Source: Pseudomonas sp. (lineage in GTDB: Bacteria > Pseudomonadota > Gammaproteobacteria > Pseudomonadales > Pseudomonadaceae). Taken from it: a stretch of DNA of 9,723 nucleotides. The position numbers and the translations under genes are program-made. Every line of letters begins with the position of its first letter. The first letter of the stretch is position 1. Positions 1 to 5,901 of the stretch are shown one piece after another. The notes beneath the pieces were generated by a model. It was not told the DNA's origin and ran no database searches. It saw only the letters and a list, made by a program, of their open reading frames with translations. Location of the stretch: the NCBI GenBank assembly GCA_029239415.1, contig JAQZAY010000123.1, forward strand, positions 1 to 9,723, given 5' to 3'.

Positions 1-722
1 GTGCTCAGTTGCAGATAGCCGGAAAACGGCGTGGAGCAGGCGGCGCGTACTGCCTGATAGGCGGTCCAGGGATCCCCGGCGCAGGCCGCACGAAAGCGCT
101 GGGTAAGGTTGACCTGATAGCAATCGCCCGCCTGGATGTAGGCCTGCACCGTCTCGAATGCCCGTCGATACTGCTCTGAGGTCTGATCCGGTGTCATCGG
201 CGACTGCAGGCGGAAGGGCTGCGCCTGGTCTCGGGCCGGTCGGTCGAACAGGTCGGTCAGGCGTTGCCGTTCGCATGCCTGCAGCGCGGGATGGAACATC
301 AGGTGGCTGGTCTGCCGTTGATGGTCGCTGATCAGGGCCCAGCCATACAGGCCGAGGCTGGCGTGCGGCAGGTCGAGATCGTCGTGGTTGGGGTGTGGCA
401 GGTTCTCCAGCCGGCGGCCGAAATCGTAGCTCAGGTAGCCGATTAGGCCGCCGGCGAACGGTAGTTCGCAGCCATCGGGCAATTGCGCGTGACCCAATCC
501 GGCCAATGCCTGGCGCGCACGGTGCAGATACTGCTGGCCGGATTCATCGGCTTGAACGCTGAGCGTCTGCAGAGGCCAGGCGCTGATCAGGTCGAAGCGG
601 CCGCGTTGGGCAATCGGCTGCGCACTGTCGAGCAGTACCGCGCCGGGGGCATGGCGGACCACAGCGAAATAGGGCGCCGGATCGGCCAGGTAGGGCAGGG
701 CGTGGAGCAAGCAGGTCGGCAT
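1..722 (-). CDS. pabB: Aminodeoxychorismate synthase component I, 5' part
   Basis: PabB converts chorismate plus ammonia (supplied by the glutaminase PabA) to 4-amino-4-deoxychorismate, the branch to p-aminobenzoate and folate. The window holds the first 240 codons; the gene continues beyond base 1, so the catalytic C-terminal half is not seen. Visible family features are the N-terminal anthranilate-synthase-I-like region with GYLSYDFGR (residues 95-103) and the start of the chorismate-binding domain with AGDCYQVNLTQRF (198-210), typical of PabB. The ATG at 722 gives the expected MPTC...LPYLADPA N-terminus. No clear Shine-Dalgarno precedes it. It lies 78 nt after the ATP-grasp gene; the TACAAT on the minus strand in that gap could be a -10 element, but no good -35 is visible, so pabB may read from its own weak promoter or from the upstream operon. 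TrpE is a less likely alternative because of the short divergent N-terminus. Confidence 0.93.
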   Translation of the reverse strand, partial: MPTCLLHALPYLADPAPYFAVVRHAPGAVLLDSAQPIAQRGRFDLISAWPLQTLSVQADESGQQYLHRARQALAGLGHAQLPDGCELPFAGGLIGYLSYDFGRRLENLPHPNHDDLDLPHASLGLYGWALISDHQRQTSHLMFHPALQACERQRLTDLFDRPARDQAQPFRLQSPMTPDQTSEQYRRAFETVQAYIQAGDCYQVNLTQRFRAACAGDPWTAYQAVRAACSTPFSGYLQLS

Positions 723-800
723 GATAGATCGGTGGCCAGTGGCGGGGCTGGGATTGTAATGCACCCGGCCGCTCGTGTGCGGGCGGCGTGGCGTCCGGTC

Positions 801-1787
801 TCAGCTCGTCACGGCAGGCACGTGACCGAACAGCGCCTGGACGAACCGCGTGCGTTCTTCCACGGTTTCGACGAGGCCTTCGGCGGCCAGTTCTTCCAGG
901 TGTTTTTCCACGGCCTGGGTGCGCAGGGTCAGGCCGCAATCGTTGGCGATCTGGATGTTCAGCCCGGGGCGGGCGTTGAGCTCCAGGATCAGCGGGCCTT
1001 TTTCCTGGTCCAGGACCATGTCGACGCCGATGTAGCCCAGCCCGCAGAGCTCGTAGCAGCCCGCCGCCAGACGCATGAAACCGTCCCAGTTGGGCAGTTG
1101 CACACCGTCCACCGCGTTGGTGGTGTCGGGGTGCTTGCTGATGATGTTGTTGAGCCAGGTACCGCGCAGGGTCACCCCGGTGGCCAGGTCGACGCCCACG
1201 CCAATGGCACCCTGGTGCAGGTTGGCCTTGCCGCCCGATTGCCGGGTCGGCAGGCGCAGCATGGCCATGACCGGGTAGCCCATGAGCACGATGATGCGGA
1301 TGTCCGGCACGCCTTCGTAGCTGATGCTCTTGAAGATCTGGTCGGGAATCACCCGGTATTCGATCAGCGCGCGATCGCGGTGCCCACCCAGTGAATACAG
1401 GCCGGTGAGAATGCTGGAGATCTGGTGCTCGATGTCGGCGCGGCTGATGATCTTGCCCGACACGGTGCGAAAGCGCTCCTCGAAGCGGTCGGCGACCACC
1501 AGGATGCCGTCCCCGCCGGCCCCCTGGGCAGGCTTGACCACGAAGTCACTGCGCCCGCCGATGATCTCGTCCAGACGGTCGATCTGTTTTTCCGTGGAAA
1601 TCACACCGAACATCTCGGGCACGTGAATGCCTGCGGCGATGGCGCGCTCCTTGGTGATGATCTTGTCATCGACGATGGGGTAGAGGCTGCGCCGGTTGTA
1701 CTTGAGCACATAGTCGGCGTTGCGCCGGTTGATGCCCATGATGCCGCGGGCCTCCAGCGCCTTCCAGGTCTTCCACAAACCGAACAT
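801..1787 (-). CDS. RimK-related ATP-grasp ligase (alpha-L-glutamate ligase-like)
   Basis: A 328-residue cytoplasmic ATP-grasp enzyme. Such enzymes activate a carboxylate as acyl phosphate and join it to an amine, and the RimK branch often adds glutamate or other amino acids to a peptide or protein end. Visible features are the ATP-binding lysine region (DDKIITKE, around residue 42), the glycine-rich loop KPAQGAGGDG (85-94), the hinge LIEYRVIP (141-148), PDIRIIV (161-167), and the metal-binding end of the fold GVDMVLD...LILELNARPGLNIQ with D256, E269 and N271. All expected catalytic positions look intact, so it should be active. No signal peptide. The ATG overlaps the TGA of the preceding membrane-protein gene by one base (TGATG), which implies translational coupling. 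The match to the family described as alpha-L-glutamate ligase-like is strong; the actual substrate is unknown and glutamate is only an inference from RimK. Confidence 0.9.
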   Translation of the reverse strand: MFGLWKTWKALEARGIMGINRRNADYVLKYNRRSLYPIVDDKIITKERAIAAGIHVPEMFGVISTEKQIDRLDEIIGGRSDFVVKPAQGAGGDGILVVADRFEERFRTVSGKIISRADIEHQISSILTGLYSLGGHRDRALIEYRVIPDQIFKSISYEGVPDIRIIVLMGYPVMAMLRLPTRQSGGKANLHQGAIGVGVDLATGVTLRGTWLNNIISKHPDTTNAVDGVQLPNWDGFMRLAAGCYELCGLGYIGVDMVLDQEKGPLILELNARPGLNIQIANDCGLTLRTQAVEKHLEELAAEGLVETVEERTRFVQALFGHVPAVTS

Positions 1788-3322
1788 CAGGAATCGGCCT
1801 GCTTGAGGAATGCCTTGAAACGGACCAGTTCGGTCAGCCGGTAGCCCCGATAGCGGCCCATGGCAAGCATGAAACCGACCAGAATCAAGAGGATCGCCGG
1901 GAAGGTGAACACGAAGTAGACCAGTTCCGGAACGCTCATCAGGATGTGCGCCAGGGACGCGGCGAACAGCGTGCCCACGGCGACCTTCAGGGCGTGCCCG
2001 CTGCCGCGTTCTTCCCAGGTGATCGACAGGCGCTCGATGGTCATGGTCAGGATCACCATCGGGAACAGCGCCACGGACAGCCCTCGCTCGAGCCCGAGCT
2101 TGTGGCTGAACAGGCTGATGGCGGCGATCAGCACCACCACGAACGTCAGCACCACCGACAGGCGCGGCAGCATCTGCAGCTTCAGGTGCTCCAGGTACGA
2201 TCGCAGCGACAGGCCCAGGGCCGTGATCACCGTGAACAGGATGATGCCGAAGCCCAGTTGCGTCTCGCGGAAGGCCAGGGCGATCAGCACCGGGGTGAAC
2301 GTGCCCAGGGTCTGCAGGCCGATCAGGTTGCGCAGCACCAGGATCACCAGCACCCCGATCGGGATCATCACCATGATCATGAAGGTCTGCTGGGTCTGCA
2401 GCGGCAGGCTGTACAGCGAGTACTCGAGGAAGTCGGCGTCGGTGTTCTCGTCGGTCAGCTTGGCCAGGCGGATGGCGTTCATCTCGCTGTTGTTCATGCT
2501 GAAGGTCACGTTGGCCTTCTTGCCGCCGTCGACGGTGATCAGGTTGTCATCGCCGGTCCACCACAACAGGCGGTCGCTGGGCAGGCCTTGCTCGCCGGTG
2601 TCCGGGTTGAAGTACAGCCAGTCGTTGCCGTTGAAGCTGCGCAGCCACAGTTCAGGCGTCTGCGGCACGTCGGCGACCAGGCGGATGGTATGGACTTTCT
2701 CCATCGGCACATGGGCGATGGACAGCAGCAGGTCGATGACCTTGGCCTTGTTCAGGGCCGAGGTGTCGCCGGCCAGCAGCAGCTTGACGTTGTCGTCGTT
2801 GAGGTTGTTGACCCGCTTGATGGTCTCGCCGACAAAGGTCTCGACATCGGCCGAGTGCTGGCGGATAGGCGCCATCAGGGCCTCGGCGGCGATCTTTTCG
2901 GGGCCCTCGACGGCCAGGCTGTCACGGAAGGTCGGGCCCTTGACCGTGGCCTTCTCGGTGCTGTAGCGCTTGGTCAGCACCAGGCGGTAGTAGAGGGTCT
3001 GGTTGCCGCTGGCGCGACGGGCCGACCAGGTCACCTTGCGGTTGCCGTCGGCACGGTTGACGCTCACGCCATAGTTGTTGGAGATGAAGCTCTCGTTGAG
3101 GCTGACGTAGTCGCGGTTCAGCGGCGGCACGAACATCTGGATCTTGACCGGGTCCTTGGGGCTGGCGACGAACTCGACCTTGGCGTCGATGTTCCACAGG
3201 TCGTCGGTCTCGTCCTCGGTCACCGGGATGCCGAGGAAGAAGATCTGGTAGGCCGTGACCAGTACGCCCAGCAACACCAGCACGGTGATCAGGACTTTCA
3301 GGTGGAGGGTAAGAGAGCGCAT
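1787..3322 (-). CDS. Inactive transglutaminase domain fused to seven membrane helices
   Basis: A 511-residue inner-membrane protein. One membrane segment near the N-terminus (about residues 10-30) is followed by a soluble domain (about 31-310) and a C-terminal bundle in which I count seven hydrophobic segments (about 312-331, 337-351, 356-373, 388-404, 413-428, 443-464, 468-488). This matches the known architecture of a catalytically dead transglutaminase-like domain plus 7TM. The soluble domain is probably periplasmic. The stretch NKAKVIDLLLSIAHVP (191-206) and ELWLRSFNGNDWLYFNP (224-240) resemble the core strands of transglutaminases, but the whole protein has no cysteine, so the nucleophile is gone; the usual His and Asp also appear replaced. 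It may therefore bind rather than cut or cross-link a peptide. It starts 5 nt after the retropepsin-like gene stop and its TGA overlaps the ATP-grasp start, placing it in the middle of the three-gene cassette. Molecular function unknown. Confidence 0.9.
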   Translation of the reverse strand: MRSLTLHLKVLITVLVLLGVLVTAYQIFFLGIPVTEDETDDLWNIDAKVEFVASPKDPVKIQMFVPPLNRDYVSLNESFISNNYGVSVNRADGNRKVTWSARRASGNQTLYYRLVLTKRYSTEKATVKGPTFRDSLAVEGPEKIAAEALMAPIRQHSADVETFVGETIKRVNNLNDDNVKLLLAGDTSALNKAKVIDLLLSIAHVPMEKVHTIRLVADVPQTPELWLRSFNGNDWLYFNPDTGEQGLPSDRLLWWTGDDNLITVDGGKKANVTFSMNNSEMNAIRLAKLTDENTDADFLEYSLYSLPLQTQQTFMIMVMIPIGVLVILVLRNLIGLQTLGTFTPVLIALAFRETQLGFGIILFTVITALGLSLRSYLEHLKLQMLPRLSVVLTFVVVLIAAISLFSHKLGLERGLSVALFPMVILTMTIERLSITWEERGSGHALKVAVGTLFAASLAHILMSVPELVYFVFTFPAILLILVGFMLAMGRYRGYRLTELVRFKAFLKQADS

Positions 3323-3327
3323 CGGAT

Positions 3328-3864
3328 CTACTCTGCGGTGTGAGCGACAGTGGCACAGGCAGGTTTGCCGGCCGCGTATTTTAGGCTTGGGTCGACCATG
3401 GCATCGAAGTGCTTGAGCGCTTCGGAACCGACCAGCAGCGGGAACTGGAACGCGCTGCGGTCGGTGAGGTTGACTTCGATGGTGCGCAGGTTGCGACCCA
3501 TGCAGATATCAAGTTCGATCACGGGACGGGCGGTATAGGCCTTGCCCTCGTCCGGGTCGAAGTCGCCGGCGCGCCGCTTGATCTTGCTGACGCGGGCCAG
3601 GGGGCGTTCTATCGGGTGCGAATGGGCGGCGTCGATCGCCAGGTAGAAACGCACCCAGCTCTCGCCATTGCGCTTGAAGCGCTTGATGTCGCGAGCACTG
3701 AGCGAGGCGGTCTTGGCGCCGGTGTCGAGCTTGGCGGCGACTTCAAGGTCGAGGTCGGCCAGGCGGGCGTATTCGTTGAGACCGTACACGGTCTTCTCCA
3801 CTGCCTGGCCGAGGGCCGGCAGCAAGGAAAGGCAAAACAGCAGTAGAAGGGGTGTGAGTCTCAT
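3328..3864 (-). CDS. Exported retropepsin-like protein (COG4067 'ATP-dependent zinc protease' family)
   Basis: A 178-residue protein with a signal peptide: basic MR, hydrophobic LTPLLLLFCLSLLPAL, and a plausible cleavage after A21 (GQA|VEK), so it is probably periplasmic. The mature part begins with a retropepsin-like strand and active-site motif, AKLDTGAKTASLSA (44-57) with D47-T48-G49, and ends with FPLLVGSEAL (141-150), which fits the second conserved part of the fold. Databases often call this family an ATP-dependent zinc protease; I see no zinc HExxH motif or ATP-binding motif, so that name is probably misleading. With a single DTG per chain it would have to dimerise to act as an aspartic protease. 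It is the first gene of the leftward cassette, 5 nt ahead of the membrane protein. The ATG at 3864 gives the signal peptide; AGGA lies very close to it (2 nt). Substrate unknown. Confidence 0.87.
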   Translation of the reverse strand: MRLTPLLLLFCLSLLPALGQAVEKTVYGLNEYARLADLDLEVAAKLDTGAKTASLSARDIKRFKRNGESWVRFYLAIDAAHSHPIERPLARVSKIKRRAGDFDPDEGKAYTARPVIELDICMGRNLRTIEVNLTDRSAFQFPLLVGSEALKHFDAMVDPSLKYAAGKPACATVAHTAE

Positions 3865-3936
3865 AATCCTGGCGCGGTGCTGTGCGGTGTTCGTGGCAAG
3901 GCGACTGGGCAGTACTGCGCAAGCTTCCTCGTTGAT

Positions 3937-3946
3937 CTGTCGACAG
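3937..3946. promoter_or_regulatory. Palindrome CTGTCGACAG, possible distal operator
   Basis: A perfect 10-bp palindrome sharing the TGTCGACA core with the two sites near the GntR gene (4074-4085 and 4147-4158). It lies 138 bp from the first of these, centre to centre, and about 73 bp upstream of the leftward retropepsin-like gene. It might let the same regulator touch the leftward operon, but the flanking bases differ (CTG...CAG in place of ATTG...CAAT), so this is tentative. Confidence 0.3.
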
Positions 3947-4002
3947 TATGAAATCTGGCAGCAGACACACTATCCATACATCTGGGAGGCGCGGCATTCT
4001 AT

Positions 4003-4046
4003 CACGCTGTCGTATGGACGCCAGCGCGTCGCACTCTGACAGCGTG
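4003..4046. repeat. Nested inverted repeat (stem-loop)
   Basis: Outer arms CACGCTGTC (4003-4011) and GACAGCGTG (4038-4046) are perfectly complementary over 9 bp. Inside the loop a second perfect hairpin is present: GACGC (4017-4021), CAGC loop, GCGTC (4026-4030). The two dyad centres almost coincide. There is no T-run on either side, so it does not look like an intrinsic terminator. It sits between the two divergent transcription units and could be a regulator site or a structured element; its role is unknown. Confidence 0.6.
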
Positions 4047-4073
4047 GGCAGCCAATAAGTTCGGCATTAGACA

Positions 4074-4085
4074 ATTGTCGACAAT
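4074..4085. promoter_or_regulatory. Candidate operator O1 for the GntR regulator
   Basis: ATTGTCGACAAT is a perfect 12-bp palindrome. It overlaps a second palindrome, GACAATTGTC (4070-4079), so alternating GACAA/TTGTC half-sites run through 4070-4084, with another TTGTC at 4093-4097. It ends 13 bp upstream of the -35 element of the GntR gene. A/T-flanked short palindromes of this size are typical operators of GntR/FCD regulators. A related site (O2) lies 73 bp downstream. Confidence 0.65.
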
Positions 4086-4098
4086 GCCTAACTTGTCT

Positions 4099-4127
4099 TT
4101 GACTCACATGTCCGAAGAAGCTATTTT
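4099..4127 (+). promoter_or_regulatory. Sigma70-type promoter of the GntR-prp operon
   Basis: TTGACT (4099-4104), a 17-nt spacer, then TATTTT (4122-4127) is a near-consensus sigma70 promoter in a G+C-rich genome. Transcription would start near 4134, giving a leader of about 25 nt before the ATG at 4159. It lies inside the longest open frame beginning at TTG 4075, which argues that this longer frame is not the real gene. No other strong promoter is seen before prpB, so it probably drives the whole operon. Confidence 0.6.
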
Positions 4128-4144
4128 TGACACCATTGATTCGC

Positions 4145-4150
4145 AAGGTG
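4145..4150 (+). promoter_or_regulatory. Shine-Dalgarno that decides the GntR start
   Basis: AAGGTG lies 8 nt before ATG 4159. The earlier in-frame starts (TTG 4075, ATG 4084, ATG 4108) have no comparable sequence before them. Confidence 0.6.
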
Positions 4151-4158
4151 TCGACAAT
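4147..4158. promoter_or_regulatory. Candidate operator O2 for the GntR regulator
   Basis: GGTGTCGACAAT matches the O1 palindrome ATTGTCGACAAT at 10 of 12 positions and keeps the TGTCGACA core. It overlaps the ribosome-binding site and abuts the ATG at 4159, just after the predicted transcription start. Its centre is 73 bp from that of O1, about seven helical turns, so the two sites lie on the same face of the helix on either side of the promoter. Confidence 0.55.
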
Positions 4159-4866
4159 ATGCTGGAAGCTACCCAAGACGTCACAGCCGCAAGCGTCGAA
4201 ACGGAAACCTTGTCCGAAAACGTCTTCCGGCGCATCCAGTCGGCGATCGTCAAGGGCGAGATCGCCCCGGGCAGCAAGATCTCCGAGCCAGAGCTGGCGC
4301 GCACCTACGGCATCAGCCGCGGCCCGCTGCGCGAGGCCATCCACCGGCTGGAGGGCCAGCGCCTGCTGGTGCGCATACCGCATGTCGGGGCGCGCGTCGT
4401 GTCGCTGAGCCATGCCGAGCTGATCGAACTGTACGAAATCCGCGAGTCGCTCGAGGGCATGGCCTGTCGCCTGGCTGCCGAACGCATGAGCGTGGCCGAG
4501 GTCGACGAGCTGCGCCGGGTGCTGGAGACCCATGAGCAAGATGCCTGCTTCCAGGCGGGCATCGGCTACTACCAGCAGGAAGGCGACTTCGACTTTCATT
4601 ACCGGATCATCCAGGGCAGCGGCAACCGTACCCTGGTGCAGATGCTCTGCGGCGAGCTGTACCAGCTGGTGCGCATGTACCGCATCCAGTTCTCCGCCAC
4701 GCCCAACCGGCCACGCCAGGCCTTTGCCGAGCACCACCGGATTCTCGACGCCATTGCCGAAGGCGACGGCGAACTGGCCGAACTCTTGATGCGCCGGCAC
4801 ATCGGCGCGTCCAAGCGCAATATCGAGCGTCATTACCAGGACGCCAACAACAACAGCCCGAGGTGA
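4159..4866 (+). CDS. GntR-family (FadR/FCD subfamily) regulator of the prp operon
   Basis: A 235-residue DNA-binding regulator. The N-terminal winged helix-turn-helix covers about residues 18-83 (LSENVFRRIQSAIVKGEI...ISEPELARTYGISRGPLREAIHRLEGQRLL, then the wing). The C-terminal all-helical FCD ligand domain covers about 90-225 and keeps the metal/ligand signature D143...H147 (DFDFH), H192 (EHHRIL) and H214 (RRHI). I chose ATG 4159 because it has a Shine-Dalgarno at 8 nt, follows a good promoter, and gives a family-typical length; the open frame extends up to TTG 4075, but that would include promoter and operator. It ends 3 nt before prpB and is clearly co-transcribed with it. Likely role is a propionate/methylcitrate-responsive repressor that also controls itself. 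In enterobacteria this job is done by the unrelated sigma54 activator PrpR. The ligand is inferred from context. Confidence 0.9.
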   Translation: MLEATQDVTAASVETETLSENVFRRIQSAIVKGEIAPGSKISEPELARTYGISRGPLREAIHRLEGQRLLVRIPHVGARVVSLSHAELIELYEIRESLEGMACRLAAERMSVAEVDELRRVLETHEQDACFQAGIGYYQQEGDFDFHYRIIQGSGNRTLVQMLCGELYQLVRMYRIQFSATPNRPRQAFAEHHRILDAIAEGDGELAELLMRRHIGASKRNIERHYQDANNNSPR

Positions 4867-4869
4867 GTC

Positions 4870-5760
4870 ATGACCCACAAAAGCAGTCCCGGCCAGCGCT
4901 TTCGCGAAGCGGTCGCCGCCGAGCATCCGTTGCAGGTGGTCGGCGCGATCAACGCCAACCATGCCCTGCTCGCCAAGCGCGCAGGCTTCAAGGCCATCTA
5001 CCTCTCGGGCGGTGGCGTGGCGGCGGGCTCGCTGGGCCTGCCTGACCTGGGCATCAGCGGCCTGGACGACGTGCTGACCGATGTGCGGCGCATCACCGAC
5101 GTCTGCGACTTGCCGCTGCTGGTGGATGTCGACACCGGCTTCGGCGCATCGGCGTTCAACGTGGCGCGTACCGTGCGCTCGATGAGCAAGTTCGGTGCCG
5201 CGGCGATCCACATCGAGGACCAGGTCGGCGCCAAGCGCTGCGGTCACCGGCCGAACAAGGAGATCGTCCCGCAGCAGGAGATGGTCGACCGCGTCAAGGC
5301 TGCTGTCGATGCGCGCCTGGACGACAGCTTCGTGATCATGGCGCGTACCGATGCCCTGGCCGTCGATGGCCTCAACGCCGCCCTCGACCGTGCTGCCGCC
5401 TGCGTCGAGGCCGGTGCCGACATGATCTTCCCCGAAGCCATTACCGAGCTGGCGATGTACAAGACGTTTGCCGAGCGGGTAGGGGTGCCGATCCTGGCCA
5501 ACATCACCGAGTTCGGCGCCACGCCACTGTACACCACCGAAGAGCTGGCCTCGGTCGACGTGTCGCTGGTGCTGTACCCGCTGTCGGCGTTCCGCGCCAT
5601 GAACAAGGCGGCGGAGAACGTGTACGCCACGCTGCGCCGCGAGGGCACGCAGAAGAATGTGCTCGACAGCATGCAGACGCGCATGGAGCTCTACGATGCC
5701 ATCGGGTATCACGCGTTCGAGCAGAGCCTGGATGCGTTGTTTGCGCAGAAGAAGGGCTGA
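4870..5760 (+). CDS. prpB: 2-methylisocitrate lyase
   Basis: PrpB cleaves (2S,3R)-2-methylisocitrate to pyruvate and succinate, the last step of the methylcitrate cycle, in the cytoplasm with Mg2+. The 296-residue length is normal. It belongs to the isocitrate lyase/PEP mutase TIM-barrel family. Seen in order: YLSGGG (44-49), the metal-binding DVDTGFG (86-92), IEDQ (115-118), the active-site loop KRCGH with catalytic C124 (122-126), ARTDA (158-162), FPEA (187-190) and NITEFG (211-216). KRCGH and the short length separate it from true isocitrate lyase (KKCGH, over 400 residues). The start ATG at 4870 has GAGG (4860-4863) 6 nt upstream, within the end of the regulator gene, so the two are tightly linked. 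A REP-type palindrome follows the stop. Confidence 0.97.
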   Translation: MTHKSSPGQRFREAVAAEHPLQVVGAINANHALLAKRAGFKAIYLSGGGVAAGSLGLPDLGISGLDDVLTDVRRITDVCDLPLLVDVDTGFGASAFNVARTVRSMSKFGAAAIHIEDQVGAKRCGHRPNKEIVPQQEMVDRVKAAVDARLDDSFVIMARTDALAVDGLNAALDRAAACVEAGADMIFPEAITELAMYKTFAERVGVPILANITEFGATPLYTTEELASVDVSLVLYPLSAFRAMNKAAENVYATLRREGTQKNVLDSMQTRMELYDAIGYHAFEQSLDALFAQKKG

Positions 5761-5769
5761 GCTCTGCAG

Positions 5770-5847
5770 GTACCTGTACTGGCCTCTTCGCTGCGGTTCG
5801 GCGCCCCGACAAGCCAGCTCCCACAGGTACTGTGTGGGTACAGGTAC
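5770..5847. repeat. REP-type palindromic element between prpB and prpC
   Basis: The outer arms GTACCTGTAC (5770-5779) and GTACAGGTAC (5838-5847) are a perfect 10-bp inverted repeat. Inside are pieces of a Pseudomonas REP: GGCCTCTTCG (5781-5790) and GCCAGCTCCCACAGGTAC (5813-5830), then a small hairpin CCCACA/TGTGGG (5820-5825 with 5833-5838). The 18 bases at 5813-5830 recur exactly, inverted, at 7050-7067. It may act on mRNA stability or partial termination between prpB and prpC. Confidence 0.75.
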
Positions 5848-5891
5848 TCCACGATTAGCCAGAAAACACCCAATAAAAATTTCAAGAAAAT

Positions 5892-5895
5892 GGAG
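5892..5895 (+). promoter_or_regulatory. Shine-Dalgarno that decides the prpC start
   Basis: GGAG lies 6 nt before ATG 5902. The frame also opens at ATG 5890, whose G is part of this GGAG, so the upstream ATG is unlikely to be used. The preceding 5860-5890 stretch is A-rich. Confidence 0.75.
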
Positions 5896-5901
5896 AACAC
5901 C

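Larger units (their letters stand above)
3865..4073. other. Divergent intergenic region between the cassette and the prp operon
   Basis: No convincing gene is seen. The stretch holds perfect palindromes GCAGTACTGC (3909-3918) and CTGTCGACAG (3937-3946), and a nested stem-loop at 4003-4046. The leftward promoter of the retropepsin-like gene should lie here, but I cannot point to a good -35/-10 pair for it. The rightward promoter and operator lie just outside, at 4074-4158. Confidence 0.7.

Noticed and set aside
483..1394. Plus-strand open frame of 303 codons opposite pabB and the ATP-grasp gene
   Set aside because: It spans two genes on the other strand, including their intergenic gap, and its composition is that of a shadow frame.
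1946..3343. Open frame of 465 codons on the plus strand opposite the transglutaminase-7TM gene
   Set aside because: It is very rich in Q, H, D and G with no recognisable fold, while the opposite strand gives clear membrane helices and a known architecture.
3328..3864. Lipoprotein signal for the retropepsin-like protein (Cys at residue 11)
   Set aside because: The cysteine lies in the middle of the hydrophobic core without a lipobox; a normal cleavage after A21 fits better.
4003..4046. Intrinsic terminator
   Set aside because: There is no T-run after the stem on either strand and no gene ends into it.
5848..5890. Possible separate prpC promoter in the A-rich stretch
   Set aside because: AATAAA-like sequence is present, but no -35 element at proper spacing could be found.
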